A stretch of DNA of 59,928 nt from an uncultured Eubacteriales bacterium (GTDB lineage Bacteria > Bacillota > Clostridia > Oscillospirales > Oscillospiraceae), in the NCBI GenBank assembly GCA_902465435.1, contig CABQNH010000008.1:1-59928 (forward strand). The letters run 5' to 3'. The notes under the pieces are model-generated. The model was given only the letters and a program-made list of their open reading frames with translations. It ran no database searches and had not been told where the DNA came from. The position numbers and the translations under genes are program-made. Every line of letters begins with the position of its first letter. The stretch's first letter is position 1. Below, in pieces: positions 1 to 7,514 of the stretch.

Positions 1-194
1 AGCTGATCGACCACATTGAGGTGTACCACGCCGAAAAGCAGGACGGCGTTACCAACCAGCGCGTCGTTATTCACTATAACTGCATCGGTGCCTTTGATGT
101 GCCGGATCGCCGGAAGATCCCGGAGACCGACATTATCATGGAAACGAGAAAAGGCGTAGCACTCAGCTACGCCCCGGAACAGGTTGCAGTATGA
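1..194 (+). CDS. C-terminal fragment of a large serine recombinase (DUF4368-type tail)
   Basis: An open frame runs in from the left edge (codons from position 3) and stops at 194, giving about 63 residues. The fragment reads LIDHIEVYHAEKQDG then RVVIHYNCIGAFDVPDR, which resembles the tail of large serine recombinases of the TndX/TnpX type found in clostridial integrative elements. The catalytic serine domain lies outside the window. Such genes usually sit at one end of their element, which fits the chromosomal tRNA beginning only 69 bases downstream. The family call rests on a short tail, so the subfamily is uncertain. Confidence 0.7.
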   Translation, partial: LIDHIEVYHAEKQDGVTNQRVVIHYNCIGAFDVPDRRKIPETDIIMETRKGVALSYAPEQVAV

Positions 195-204
195 ACTTTG
201 TGGG

Positions 205-261
205 AAATAAAAAAGCAGAGTGTCCATTACAGGATACTCAGATCCTATAAGGACACTCTGC
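205..261 (-). terminator. Intrinsic terminator of tRNA-Pro
   Basis: An 11-bp stem (215-225 with 251-261) encloses a smaller inner hairpin. Read on the minus strand it is followed by a T-rich tract (205-214). It sits directly behind the CCA end of the tRNA and probably ends its transcript. The recombinase stop codon is only 10 bases further on, so the mobile-element boundary must lie very near this hairpin. Confidence 0.8.
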
Positions 262-262
262 A

Positions 263-339
263 TGGTCGGAGTGTCGGGATTCGAACCCGAGGCCTCTTGG
301 TCCCGAACCAAGCGCGATACCAAACTTCGCCACACCCCG
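263..339 (-). tRNA. tRNA-Pro (anticodon CGG)
   Basis: Read on the minus strand, the 7-bp acceptor stem CGGGGTG pairs with CACTCCG with one G-T wobble. The anticodon loop TTCGGGA gives anticodon CGG, and the T-arm carries GGTTCGAATCC. The discriminator A and a genome-encoded CCA (263-265) follow, for 77 nt in all. A strong promoter lies upstream and an intrinsic terminator downstream, so it is a single-gene transcription unit. Confidence 0.95.
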
Positions 340-351
340 AAAGCATGATAC

Positions 352-380
352 ATTATAATCAAGAAATCGAATTATGTCAA
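352..380 (-). promoter_or_regulatory. Sigma-A-type promoter for tRNA-Pro
   Basis: Minus strand: a consensus -35 TTGACA (375-380), a 17-base spacer and a consensus -10 TATAAT (352-357). The tRNA 5' end begins 12 bases downstream. Consensus boxes with ideal spacing are expected for a stable RNA gene. Confidence 0.9.
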
Positions 381-408
381 GAATAAATTTTGCATTTCCT
401 CATAGATT
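381..408 (+). promoter_or_regulatory. Possible sigma-E-type promoter for the spoIVFB unit
   Basis: GAATAAA (381-387) and CATAGATT (401-408) resemble the sigma-E boxes KMATATT and CATACAMT, with a 13-base spacer that is one short of the usual 14-15. spoIVF transcription depends on sigma-E in Bacillus subtilis, which makes the match plausible. The boxes are imperfect. Confidence 0.35.
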
Positions 409-426
409 TTTTTGAGGTGGTGCAAT

Positions 427-774
427 ATGCGAGGCGTGGCGCTTTTTACAACGAGAAAACGACGAATAAAGACCATTGGATGGCTTGGAATCCTAATTTT
501 GCTTGGCACAGCGCTGCTGCTGCGCGTTCTGGTGCCCAAACCGGCCGAGGTACTGCGAGCATTCCTTTTTGGCGAGGACGAGGCCGTGGAGGAGGCGCTT
601 ACCTGCTGGAAATCCGGTGTTTTTTCCGAAAAAGTAGCAAAACGCGTTCTGAGGGAACCGGACAGAAATCGGGGAAGGGCCGTGTGCTTTGCGCGCGTTG
701 TACCGCCCTGCGACGATCTGACCGGTATGAGGCTTTTGTGGGAGCGCGGAGGAGCTGCCTGTGTACCGCAGTAG
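427..774 (+). CDS. Small membrane-anchored protein of unknown function beside SpoIVFB
   Basis: This 115-residue protein was not recognised. The ATG at 427 is chosen because GAGGTGG lies about nine bases upstream; a TTG at 412 overlaps that site. A basic N-terminus (RKRR) is followed by one hydrophobic helix at about residues 16-35, so the charged C-terminal 80 residues should be on one side of the membrane. It overlaps the SpoIVFB start by 14 bases, suggesting translational coupling. In Bacillus the equivalent position holds SpoIVFA, the regulator that tethers SpoIVFB, but this protein is under half that size and shows no LysM or M23 domain. A shortened SpoIVFA analogue is a positional guess only. 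Confidence 0.7.
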   Translation: MRGVALFTTRKRRIKTIGWLGILILLGTALLLRVLVPKPAEVLRAFLFGEDEAVEEALTCWKSGVFSEKVAKRVLREPDRNRGRAVCFARVVPPCDDLTGMRLLWERGGAACVPQ

Positions 775-1321
775 TGTCCGCGCAACAGCGCCCTTTGTCC
801 TGATGCTCTGTGTGCTTGTTTATCTCAACCCGTTTCGGATCGCGCTGCCGCTGCTGCTGGCTGCGCTTCTGCACGAAATGGGGCACTATTTGGCGCTTCG
901 GCTGCTGGGCGTTCCGGTTTATGCGCTTACACTGACCGCACTGGGCGCGAGAATGTCCGTTGGGAACAGCGATGTGCCGCGTCAGATCGCCGCGACTGTG
1001 AGCGGCCCTGCGGTCAACGCGGTCTGCGCGGCGGTAATGCTTCGCTTATATCCGACGTTTTCGTTTTGCAGCTTTGTCCTTTTCCTCTATAATATCCTGC
1101 CAATTTACCCGCTGGATGGGGGAAGACTGCTGCTCCTGCTGGCGCAGCAATGGCATCTGCCGAACTGGCCGGTGCGGCTCGTGCAGAGTCTCACGCTCGC
1201 CGCGCTTGCGCTGGGCGCGCTGCTTCTCACCCGCAGCGGAGCCTGCGGGCTGTGGCCGGTGCTGCTGCTGGCTGCGCTGGCGATCCGGGTAGCGCTGGAT
1301 GCCGCCGCAGAGCGCAGATAG
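761..1321 (+). CDS. spoIVFB: Site-2 metalloprotease, SpoIVFB-like (M50)
   Basis: This is a 186-residue intramembrane zinc protease. HEMGH at residues 38-42 gives two zinc ligands and the catalytic Glu39; NILPIYPLDGG around 111-120 gives the third ligand, Asp119. Several hydrophobic helices make up most of the protein. In Bacillus, SpoIVFB in the outer forespore membrane cleaves pro-sigma-K in the mother cell during sporulation. The GTG at 761 is chosen for the GGAGGAG ribosome site just upstream. The family's C-terminal CBS domain is absent, which also occurs in some clostridial versions. A housekeeping M50 protease cannot be fully excluded. Confidence 0.85.
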   Translation: MYRSSVRATAPFVLMLCVLVYLNPFRIALPLLLAALLHEMGHYLALRLLGVPVYALTLTALGARMSVGNSDVPRQIAATVSGPAVNAVCAAVMLRLYPTFSFCSFVLFLYNILPIYPLDGGRLLLLLAQQWHLPNWPVRLVQSLTLAALALGALLLTRSGACGLWPVLLLAALAIRVALDAAAERR

Positions 1322-1330
1322 AAATTCTCC

Positions 1331-1359
1331 TTGCAAAAAGTTCGGCTTGGCTTTACAAT
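1331..1359 (+). promoter_or_regulatory. Sigma-A-type promoter for the radical SAM gene pair
   Basis: TTGCAA (1331-1336), a 17-base spacer and TACAAT (1354-1359) lie 31 bases before the radical SAM start codon and just after the spoIVFB stop. The pair could therefore be expressed in vegetative cells, independently of the sporulation protease upstream. Confidence 0.65.
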
Positions 1360-1390
1360 AGCAGAGAAATAACTTGCTTGAGGTAAAGCC

Positions 1391-3226
1391 ATGACGGAAC
1401 GATTAGAGCGTATTCTGCCGACGGTGCAGAAGCCTGCCCGGTATGTCGGCGGGGAATATCGGCAAATTGTAAAGGAGCTGCAGGAGGTAGACACGCGTGT
1501 CGCGTTCTGCTTCCCGGATACCTACGAGATCGGAATGTCCAATCTTGGAATGCGGATTCTTTACGGCATTCTGAACCAAATGCCCGGCGTATGGTGCGAG
1601 CGCGTGTTTGCGCCGTGGGGCGATATGGAGGAGAAAATGCGGGAGAATCGCCTCCCGCTCTTTGCGCTGGAAAGCCACGATCCGGTACGCGATTTTGATA
1701 TGATCGCGTTCACGGTCGGCTATGAGATGAGCTATTCCAATCTGCTCAATATGCTGGAGCTTGCCGGAATTCCCTGGGAGAGCAGCCGCCGGACGGGGCT
1801 GAAAAATATTGTCTTTGCAGGCGGCGCGTGCATGTATAACCCGGAGCCGTTGGCGGAATTTGTGGACTTTTTCTGCCTGGGCGAGGGGGAGGTGCAGTGC
1901 CGGGAGGTCGTCGCGCTTTACCAGCAGGCAAAGCGTGAGGATTGGACGAAGGATGCCTTTTTGCAGGAGGTCTCCAAGATCGGCGGCGTTTATGTTCCAT
2001 CCTTCTATGAGCACTGCTATAACGAGGACGGCACACTGCGGTGCATCGTCCCGAAAAACGGCGCGCCGGAAACGGTGACGAAGCGTATTGTTGAGCATCT
2101 GGATGAGGCGTGGTATCCCACAAAGACCATCGTCCCCAATACGGAGATCGTGCACGACCGCAGCAATCTGGAGGTCATGCGCGGCTGCATTCGCGGCTGC
2201 CGCTTCTGTCAGGCCGGCTTTTGCTATCGCCCGGTTCGGCCGCGCTCGAAGGAGGTGCTTTACCGGCAGTCCGTGGAGGCGCTTGCCGATTCCGGCAATC
2301 ATGAGATCACGCTTTCCAGCCTTTCTACCTCGGACTATAAGCAGCTCGAAGGGCTGATGGATCAGATGCTGGATTACTGTATGCCGCGAAAGATCAATCT
2401 TTCTGTACCGTCCCTGCGCGCGGATAATTTTTCGCGCGAGCTGATGCTGAAGCTGCAGAAGGTGCGAAAGAGCGGGCTGACCTTTGCGCCTGAGGCGGGA
2501 ACGCAGCGCCTGCGCGATGCCATTAATAAGAACGTGACGGAGGAGGAAATCCTGACGACCTGCGCGACCGCCTTTGCAGGCGGCTGGAGCAATGTCAAGC
2601 TCTACTTTATGCTGGGACTTCCGACGGAAACGGATGAGGATGTGCTTGGCATTGCGGAGCTGGTCTATAAAATCTATAAATGCTGGCAGGCCAATGCGAC
2701 CAACAAGAAGCGGGGCGTGCGCATCCATGTCTCCACGGCGTTCTTCGTGCCGAAGCCCTTTACGCCGTTTCAGTGGGAAAAGCAGATATCCCGCGAGGAA
2801 TACACAAGAAGACAGCGCCTGCTGCGGGATGCAATGCCGCTCAAGTGCGTGGAATACAATTGGCATGAGCCGAATCTCAGCGAGCTGGAGGCCGTGCTGG
2901 CCCGCGGCGACCGACGCCTCAGCGCCGTGCTGAAGGAGGCTGTGCGGCGCGGCGCAAAGCTCGACGGCTGGGATGAATACTTCCGCTACGATATTTGGAT
3001 GGACGCCATGCGTGCCTGCAAGATCGATCCGGCCTATTATACCACGCGCGGCTTTGGGCTGGAGGAAATCCTCCCGTGGCAGACGGTTTCGGTCGGTGTG
3101 ACGAAGGCGTTCTTTCTGCGCGAGCGCGAGCGCGCTTACCGCTCGGAAACGACGCCGGATTGCCGGACAAGCTGCGCCGGCTGCGGGGTGAACCGGATTT
3201 TAAAGGAGGTCGGCTGTGATGAGTAG
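1391..3226 (+). CDS. TIGR03960-type B12-binding-like radical SAM protein
   Basis: A 611-residue protein with an N-terminal cobalamin-binding-like region (about 30-190), then a radical SAM core with the 4Fe-4S motif CxxxCxxC at Cys266, Cys270 and Cys273. A second Cys cluster at the C-terminus (Cys591, 595, 598) resembles an auxiliary metal site. The family is widespread in Firmicutes, nearly always next to or fused with a DUF2344 protein, and its substrate is not established. GAGGTAAAGCC before the ATG sets the start. The stop overlaps the next gene, so the two products are probably made together. Confidence 0.85.
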   Translation: MTERLERILPTVQKPARYVGGEYRQIVKELQEVDTRVAFCFPDTYEIGMSNLGMRILYGILNQMPGVWCERVFAPWGDMEEKMRENRLPLFALESHDPVRDFDMIAFTVGYEMSYSNLLNMLELAGIPWESSRRTGLKNIVFAGGACMYNPEPLAEFVDFFCLGEGEVQCREVVALYQQAKREDWTKDAFLQEVSKIGGVYVPSFYEHCYNEDGTLRCIVPKNGAPETVTKRIVEHLDEAWYPTKTIVPNTEIVHDRSNLEVMRGCIRGCRFCQAGFCYRPVRPRSKEVLYRQSVEALADSGNHEITLSSLSTSDYKQLEGLMDQMLDYCMPRKINLSVPSLRADNFSRELMLKLQKVRKSGLTFAPEAGTQRLRDAINKNVTEEEILTTCATAFAGGWSNVKLYFMLGLPTETDEDVLGIAELVYKIYKCWQANATNKKRGVRIHVSTAFFVPKPFTPFQWEKQISREEYTRRQRLLRDAMPLKCVEYNWHEPNLSELEAVLARGDRRLSAVLKEAVRRGAKLDGWDEYFRYDIWMDAMRACKIDPAYYTTRGFGLEEILPWQTVSVGVTKAFFLRERERAYRSETTPDCRTSCAGCGVNRILKEVGCDE

Positions 3227-3881
3227 GCTGCTGTTTGAAAAGACGGGCAGTGCGGTTTGGATGTCGCATCTCGACCTGATGCGCGTATTTCAAAGGGCGT
3301 TTCGGCGTGCGGGGATGCTCCTCAAGCACACGCAGGGCTATACGCCGCATGCCTTTGTATCCATTGTTCTTCCGCTGTCCGTCGGGATTGCAAGCAGCTG
3401 CGAGCTGATGGATTTTGAGCTGGACCCGGAGGACACTACGCCGCACGAAGAAATTCCGCAGCGGCTCAACAAGGTGCTGCCGTCCGGTGTGCGCGTGCTG
3501 GATATCTGGGAAAACGGCAGAAAGATCCGCGAACTGACCTATCTGCGTGCCCGTCTGACGCTTTTCTATGACGAAGGCGTGCCGTCCGGCTGTGTGCAGG
3601 CCATCGAGGCGCTGTTTTCCCGCGAAGCGCTGATCGTAGAGCGCCAGAAGAAAAAGGAATGCGTGTCGGTGGATATTCGTCCGATGATCCGCAGCGCTGC
3701 GGTCACGCAGGAGAACGAAACAACCGTGACCCTCCGCGCAGTTGTCTGCGCGCAGAATCCAAGCCTGAATCCGCAGCTGCTTGTGCAGGCGGTGGAGACG
3801 TATCTGCCGGAGTTTACGCCGGACTTTTCCACCTGCGCGCGCGAGGAGGTACTCGATTCGGCAGAGCGGCCCTTCCGATAG
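3219..3881 (+). CDS. DUF2344 (TIGR03936) protein, partner of the radical SAM protein
   Basis: A 220-residue protein beginning MSRLLFEKTGSAVWMSHLDLMRVFQRAFRRAG, typical of the TIGR03936/DUF2344 family. A full AAAGGAGGT (3202-3210) sits eight bases before the ATG at 3219; a GTG at 3216 is also possible. It overlaps the preceding gene by eight bases. Family members occur as a separate protein, as here, or as the C-terminal part of the radical SAM protein, so they probably act in one complex. The function is unknown. In many Clostridia a ribonuclease E/G gene and the L21/L27 operon follow; here an unrelated transporter does. Confidence 0.85.
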   Translation: MSRLLFEKTGSAVWMSHLDLMRVFQRAFRRAGMLLKHTQGYTPHAFVSIVLPLSVGIASSCELMDFELDPEDTTPHEEIPQRLNKVLPSGVRVLDIWENGRKIRELTYLRARLTLFYDEGVPSGCVQAIEALFSREALIVERQKKKECVSVDIRPMIRSAAVTQENETTVTLRAVVCAQNPSLNPQLLVQAVETYLPEFTPDFSTCAREEVLDSAERPFR

Positions 3882-3935
3882 GCGCGGGAATTCGAAGAGG
3901 AAACCGCAGGACAGCGCCAAAGCGCTCAGACTGTC

Positions 3936-3979
3936 AATCCCCCCTGCTTTCGTTTCATTCCGGAAAGCAGGGGGGATTT
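3936..3979. terminator. Long hairpin between convergent genes
   Basis: A perfect 16-bp stem (3936-3951 with 3963-3978) lies between the DUF2344 gene and the convergent transporter gene. The flanking T runs are short, so termination could occur in either direction but is not textbook. The six-G/six-C core makes it very stable. Confidence 0.65.
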
Positions 3980-3992
3980 ATATCTTAATATC

Positions 3993-5369
3993 TCATTTTG
4001 CGGCTTCTTCGTTCAGAAGCTCGCCGCGCGTTTTCAGATCGTCAAGAATCTGTGCATAGAATTTCTCGTCGATGCGGAACTTGACACGGTAGATGACGTA
4101 GCCCGCGATGATGCAGAGAAGCGGCAGAACGAACATGGAGAATTTGACCACAAGCTTGCCGCCTGCGTCGATCGCATCGGCCGTTTCGCTGCCGCGCTTG
4201 ATGCCGGAAAGGATCAACGACAGACTGATAAAGGCGGTGGACAGCGCGCCGCCGATTTTGTTGACAAGCGGCTGAATGGAGAAGGTGATGGAGTCGTTGC
4301 GCTTGTGCAGCTTCCACTGGCCATATTCAATGGTGTCTGCCAGGAACATCAGCATGAGAAGCTGAATAAAGGCTTGGCCAACGAAGAGCAGAACCGCCGC
4401 GGCGGCAATGAGCACGATCGAAACCTCCGCCAGAAAGAATACGAAATATCCGGCAATGACGAGAATGGTCGCCCCCGTGTAGAGCTGCTTCCGGTTAAAG
4501 CGCTTGGAGAACAGGGGGAAGATCATCAGCGCAATGAGCTGCACAACGCCGCAGACCGCAGCCAGAACGGCGTACATTCCCTCGTTTCCGAAGAGATACT
4601 TCATGTAATAGATGGAAAAGCCGGTCGTGGTGCAGTAGCCGACCATGAAAAGCCCCATGGCAAGCGTTGTCCACATAAGCTGATCGTTCTTGACAAGGGC
4701 GCGGAACATCTGGCGCAGCGTTGTCTTTTCCTCCTTTTCCGTCGGAACCAGACGCGGCTCCTTGACGCCAAGAAGCGGAAAGCACAGGCCGCCAAGAAAA
4801 ATCACGCACAGCACGCTGGCAAGAAGGAACCAAGCCTTCGGCGTGTCTCCGAGGGCGCTTGTGATGGGCTGCCAGCCGACCATGATGATGTACATACCGA
4901 GGCTAGCGCAGATGCGCGCAAAAGCGCCGTTGCGCTCACGCTGCTTTTGATCGGTCGAGAGGGCCGGAAGCAGCGTCCAGTAGCCGATGTCGTTAATGCC
5001 GTAGCTGATATCCCAGCAGATGTAGGCGAGTGCAAAAACGATGACGAAGGTGGTGCCGGTGCCGATATTGGCGAACAGCAGCAGATAGAAAAGCGCGCTT
5101 GCAATGCCGCCGAGGAAAATCGCCGGCTTGAATTTTCCCCAGGGGGAGCGGATGTTATCCACAAGCAGGCCGGTGATGGGGTCGTTAAACGCGTCAAAGA
5201 TGCGCAGCATGGACAGCACCATACTGACCGCTGCGAAGGTTCGCAGCGGGAGAGACAAAACGTCTGAAAGAAAATACAGAATCGCATTTGCCTCAAAGGA
5301 ATAGAACATGTCGCGTCCGATTGTGCCAAGACCGAAGCAGACTCTGTTCTGCCGATCACGATGATTCAA
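3993..5369 (-). CDS. GPH-family sugar:cation symporter (MFS)
   Basis: About 458 residues with twelve predicted membrane segments. The N-terminus carries GLGTIGRDMFYSFEANAI and the MFS loop DPITGLLVDNIRSPWGKFKP, both characteristic of glycoside-pentoside-hexuronide symporters (MelB/XynB type). Import of a glycoside with Na+ or H+ is the expected role. The TTG at 5369 is chosen because GGGAGG lies eight bases upstream; a longer in-frame ATG at 5396 would put that ribosome site inside the gene. It is divergent from an alpha-glucosidase gene, suggesting that it imports an alpha-glucoside that the glucosidase then cleaves. Confidence 0.85.
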   Translation of the reverse strand: MNHRDRQNRVCFGLGTIGRDMFYSFEANAILYFLSDVLSLPLRTFAAVSMVLSMLRIFDAFNDPITGLLVDNIRSPWGKFKPAIFLGGIASALFYLLLFANIGTGTTFVIVFALAYICWDISYGINDIGYWTLLPALSTDQKQRERNGAFARICASLGMYIIMVGWQPITSALGDTPKAWFLLASVLCVIFLGGLCFPLLGVKEPRLVPTEKEEKTTLRQMFRALVKNDQLMWTTLAMGLFMVGYCTTTGFSIYYMKYLFGNEGMYAVLAAVCGVVQLIALMIFPLFSKRFNRKQLYTGATILVIAGYFVFFLAEVSIVLIAAAAVLLFVGQAFIQLLMLMFLADTIEYGQWKLHKRNDSITFSIQPLVNKIGGALSTAFISLSLILSGIKRGSETADAIDAGGKLVVKFSMFVLPLLCIIAGYVIYRVKFRIDEKFYAQILDDLKTRGELLNEEAAK

Positions 5370-5471
5370 AATAGTTCCTCCCATTTCACGGTTCAAGCTC
5401 TGCAGGAACGTGCCCCGCGCGCCCGCACGGGAAGCGCACAGCCGCGCATCTGCCAGGAGCTTTTCCCTGTT

Positions 5472-5500
5472 ATTTTAGCGTCTGTCGGAGGCCCTGTCAA
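5472..5500 (-). promoter_or_regulatory. Promoter for the GPH symporter
   Basis: Minus strand: consensus TTGACA (5495-5500), a 17-base spacer and TAAAAT (5472-5477). It is back to back with the promoter of the divergent glucosidase, the two -35 boxes being 11 bases apart. A shared regulator could bind between them, but no clear operator palindrome was seen. Confidence 0.8.
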
Positions 5501-5511
5501 CAAGATTTGTG

Positions 5512-5540
5512 GTGACAAGGGGCGCTCCGTGTGTTATACT
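5512..5540 (+). promoter_or_regulatory. Promoter for the GH13 glucosidase
   Basis: GTGACA (5512-5517), a 17-base spacer and TATACT (5535-5540), 22 bases before the GTG start codon. The position rules out an upstream in-frame ATG at 5509, which would lie ahead of the promoter. Confidence 0.75.
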
Positions 5541-5562
5541 GGCGAAAAAGGGGGGGATTTGC

Positions 5563-7218
5563 GTGGAAAGAACGCGATGGTATAAGGACAAGGTTTTTTA
5601 CCAGATTTGGCCGCGGAGCTTCTGTGACGGCAACGGGGACGGCATGGGCGACCTGCTTGGCGTTTACGAAAAGCTGGACTATATCAAATCTCTTGGAGCG
5701 GACGGAATCTGGTTTTCGCCGCTCTACCCGTCTCCCGGCGTGGATTGCGGCTATGATATTTCGGACTATATGGATATCGCTGCCGAATTCGGCGGTATGG
5801 AGGCCTTCCGAAAGGTGCTCGACGGCGCGCACGAGCGCGGCATGAAGGTCATCATGGATCTGGTAATCAACCACACCAGCGACGAGCATGAATGGTTTCA
5901 AAAGAGCCGCCGCCGCATTGAGCCGTATACGGATTACTATATCTGGCGTCCGGCACGAAAAAACGGCAAGCTGCCGAACAACTGGGACAGCTCCTTTGAG
6001 GGCAAGGCGTGGCAATACGACGAAATCCGCAAGGAATACTATCTGCATCTTTACGCCGTGAAGCAGGCTGACCTCAATATGGATAATCCGCTTGTGCGCG
6101 AGGAGGTTAAAAAAATCCTGCGCTTCTGGCTGGATATGGGCGTCGATGGCTTCCGTGAGGACGTGATTACGCTGATCTCCAAGAAGGAGGGGCTGCCGAA
6201 CGATTATCTGTTCCCCATCTATAAGGGCATTCGCTTTTATAACCACGGCCCGCATATCCACGAGTACCTTTCGGAGTTCCGGCGCGACGTGCTGTCGAAC
6301 TACGACTGCGTGACGATCGCCGAGGCGCCGCTGATCTGGCCGAAGCGAGCACTGACCTATATTCAGGAATCGCCGGACAGCGATTTCGATATGATGATCC
6401 AGTTCCAGTGCATGTGCGGCGACTGCTTCTTCACGGATTACCTGCCCACGAAGTTCAAGCTGCGGAAGCTCAAGCGGGCGTGGTCGAGCTGGCAGAGAAA
6501 GCTGGACGGCAAGGCATGGAACATGCTGTATCTGGAAAATCACGACCATCCGCGTGTCATTTCGCGTTACGGAAGCGAAAAGTTCCGCACAGAAAGCGGG
6601 AAGATGCTGGCCGTTTCGTACCTTTTCCAGAAGGGAACGCCCTTCCTCTATCAGGGACAGGAGATCGGCATGACCAACTGGCGGCCTGACGATCCGAGGA
6701 TGTATGAGGATGTGCAGACGCGCTGGCAGTATGAAAATGCGGCGAAGAATAAGCCGGAGGACGTTCGGCTGCATCGGCTCTGGCGCAGCTCGCGCGATTC
6801 GGCCAGAACGCCGATGCAGTGGTCGGCGGAGGCGAATGCGGGCTTCACAAGCGGCAAGCCATGGTTTTATGTAAATGAGAATTATAAGGAAATCAACGTT
6901 GCGCAGCAGGAAGCGGATCCGGATTCGCTGCTGAATTTCTACCGCAGGGCCATTGCGCTGCGCAAGTCGCTGCCGGTTGTGCGCGACGGCGATTATCGCG
7001 AGCTGCTGCATCACTCCAAGCGGCTTTATGCCTATACCCGCGAGGACGGAACGGACAAGCTGCTCGTCGTATGCTCCTTCTCGGAGAAGCCGATCTCCCT
7101 CCCGCGGCGGCTGCGGCCGGAGAATGCGGAGCTTCTATTGTGCAGCTATGCCGCAGAGGACGCGCAGCCGGAGCTGCTGCGGCCGTATGAGGCGAGAGTC
7201 TACCGCTGTAAAAAGTGA
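5563..7218 (+). CDS. GH13 alpha-glucosidase (oligo-1,6-glucosidase type)
   Basis: A 551-residue cytoplasmic glycoside hydrolase beginning VERTRWYKDKVFYQIWPRSF. Conserved GH13 regions are visible: DLVINHTSDEHEWF (region I); GVDGFREDV with nucleophile Asp200; IAEAP with acid/base Glu254; ENHDHPR with Asp328. These positions nearly match the Bacillus oligo-1,6-glucosidases (199/255/329), and the length is typical. The expected reaction is hydrolysis of alpha-1,6- or related glucosidic bonds of small saccharides; sucrose, trehalose or isomaltose specificity cannot be read from sequence alone. GTG 5563 follows a G-rich ribosome site and the promoter. Confidence 0.88.
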   Translation: MERTRWYKDKVFYQIWPRSFCDGNGDGMGDLLGVYEKLDYIKSLGADGIWFSPLYPSPGVDCGYDISDYMDIAAEFGGMEAFRKVLDGAHERGMKVIMDLVINHTSDEHEWFQKSRRRIEPYTDYYIWRPARKNGKLPNNWDSSFEGKAWQYDEIRKEYYLHLYAVKQADLNMDNPLVREEVKKILRFWLDMGVDGFREDVITLISKKEGLPNDYLFPIYKGIRFYNHGPHIHEYLSEFRRDVLSNYDCVTIAEAPLIWPKRALTYIQESPDSDFDMMIQFQCMCGDCFFTDYLPTKFKLRKLKRAWSSWQRKLDGKAWNMLYLENHDHPRVISRYGSEKFRTESGKMLAVSYLFQKGTPFLYQGQEIGMTNWRPDDPRMYEDVQTRWQYENAAKNKPEDVRLHRLWRSSRDSARTPMQWSAEANAGFTSGKPWFYVNENYKEINVAQQEADPDSLLNFYRRAIALRKSLPVVRDGDYRELLHHSKRLYAYTREDGTDKLLVVCSFSEKPISLPRRLRPENAELLLCSYAAEDAQPELLRPYEARVYRCKK

Positions 7219-7223
7219 GATTC

Positions 7224-7253
7224 TGCGCCGCGCCGGGCTTCCGGTGCGGCGCA
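7224..7253 (+). terminator. GC-rich hairpin after the glucosidase
   Basis: An 8-bp stem of TGCGCCGC with GCGGCGCA directly behind the stop codon. No T tract follows on the plus strand, so it may slow or protect the transcript end instead of acting as a full intrinsic terminator. Confidence 0.4.
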
Positions 7254-7286
7254 AAAATAATTCCGGCGCTTTTTGACAGGTTTCTC

Positions 7287-7315
7287 TTTACAATTGCGCG
7301 GCCGTCTGCTATAAT
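7287..7315 (+). promoter_or_regulatory. Promoter for tRNA-Arg
   Basis: TTTACA (7287-7292), a 17-base spacer and consensus TATAAT (7310-7315), 14 bases before the tRNA. Confidence 0.8.
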
Positions 7316-7328
7316 AATTGTCGCACGG

Positions 7329-7404
7329 GCGCCGGTGGCTCAATGGATAGAGCATCAGATTCCGGTTCTGAGGGTTGGGGGTTCGAGTCCCTTCCGGCGT
7401 GCCA
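7329..7404 (+). tRNA. tRNA-Arg (anticodon CCG)
   Basis: Acceptor stem GCGCCGG pairs with CCGGCGT (one G-T wobble). The anticodon stem TCAGA/TCTGA encloses loop TTCCGGT, giving anticodon CCG. The T-arm carries GGTTCGAGTCC, the discriminator is G and CCA is encoded (7402-7404). The 76-nt gene has its own promoter and terminator. Confidence 0.95.
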
Positions 7405-7408
7405 CAGC

Positions 7409-7440
7409 AGGCCGCATTTGTCTTTGGGCAAGTGCGGCCT
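7409..7440 (+). terminator. Terminator of tRNA-Arg
   Basis: An 8-bp GC-rich stem AGGCCGCA/TGCGGCCT starts four bases after the tRNA CCA end. The trailing sequence TAAATTGT is only weakly T-rich. It also marks the left limit of the structured repeat region. Confidence 0.6.
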
Positions 7441-7514
7441 TAAATTGTAATCAAGTCCGTAACCGTTACGCGTGCGTTCTCGTTTTGACGGCTACGGACT
7501 TGATGGATGGCAAA
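7441..7514 (-). repeat. Partial repeat end, folded back on itself
   Basis: This 74-base stretch contains AAGTCCGTAACCGT and, inverted about 25 bases on, ACGGCTACGGACTT. The same sequence starts the full repeat core at 59462 and 59748 (AAAGTCCGTAACCGTCAAAA). It therefore looks like a decayed or rearranged extra copy of the core's first part, lying next to the palindrome at 7515 in the same relative order as the truncated second copy at the window's right end. Confidence 0.6.

Noticed and set aside
1403..2866. 487-codon open frame on the minus strand
   Set aside because: It is antisense to the radical SAM gene, lacks a ribosome site and has no recognisable motif; high-GC third positions create such shadows.
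3926..3980. CAGACTGTCAAT next to a palindrome, recalling the start of the structured repeat
   Set aside because: Only about 10 bases agree, the order relative to the palindrome is reversed and the rest of the core is absent.
5497..7014. 505-codon open frame on the minus strand
   Set aside because: It is a shadow of the GH13 gene, whose catalytic motifs and promoter are clear.
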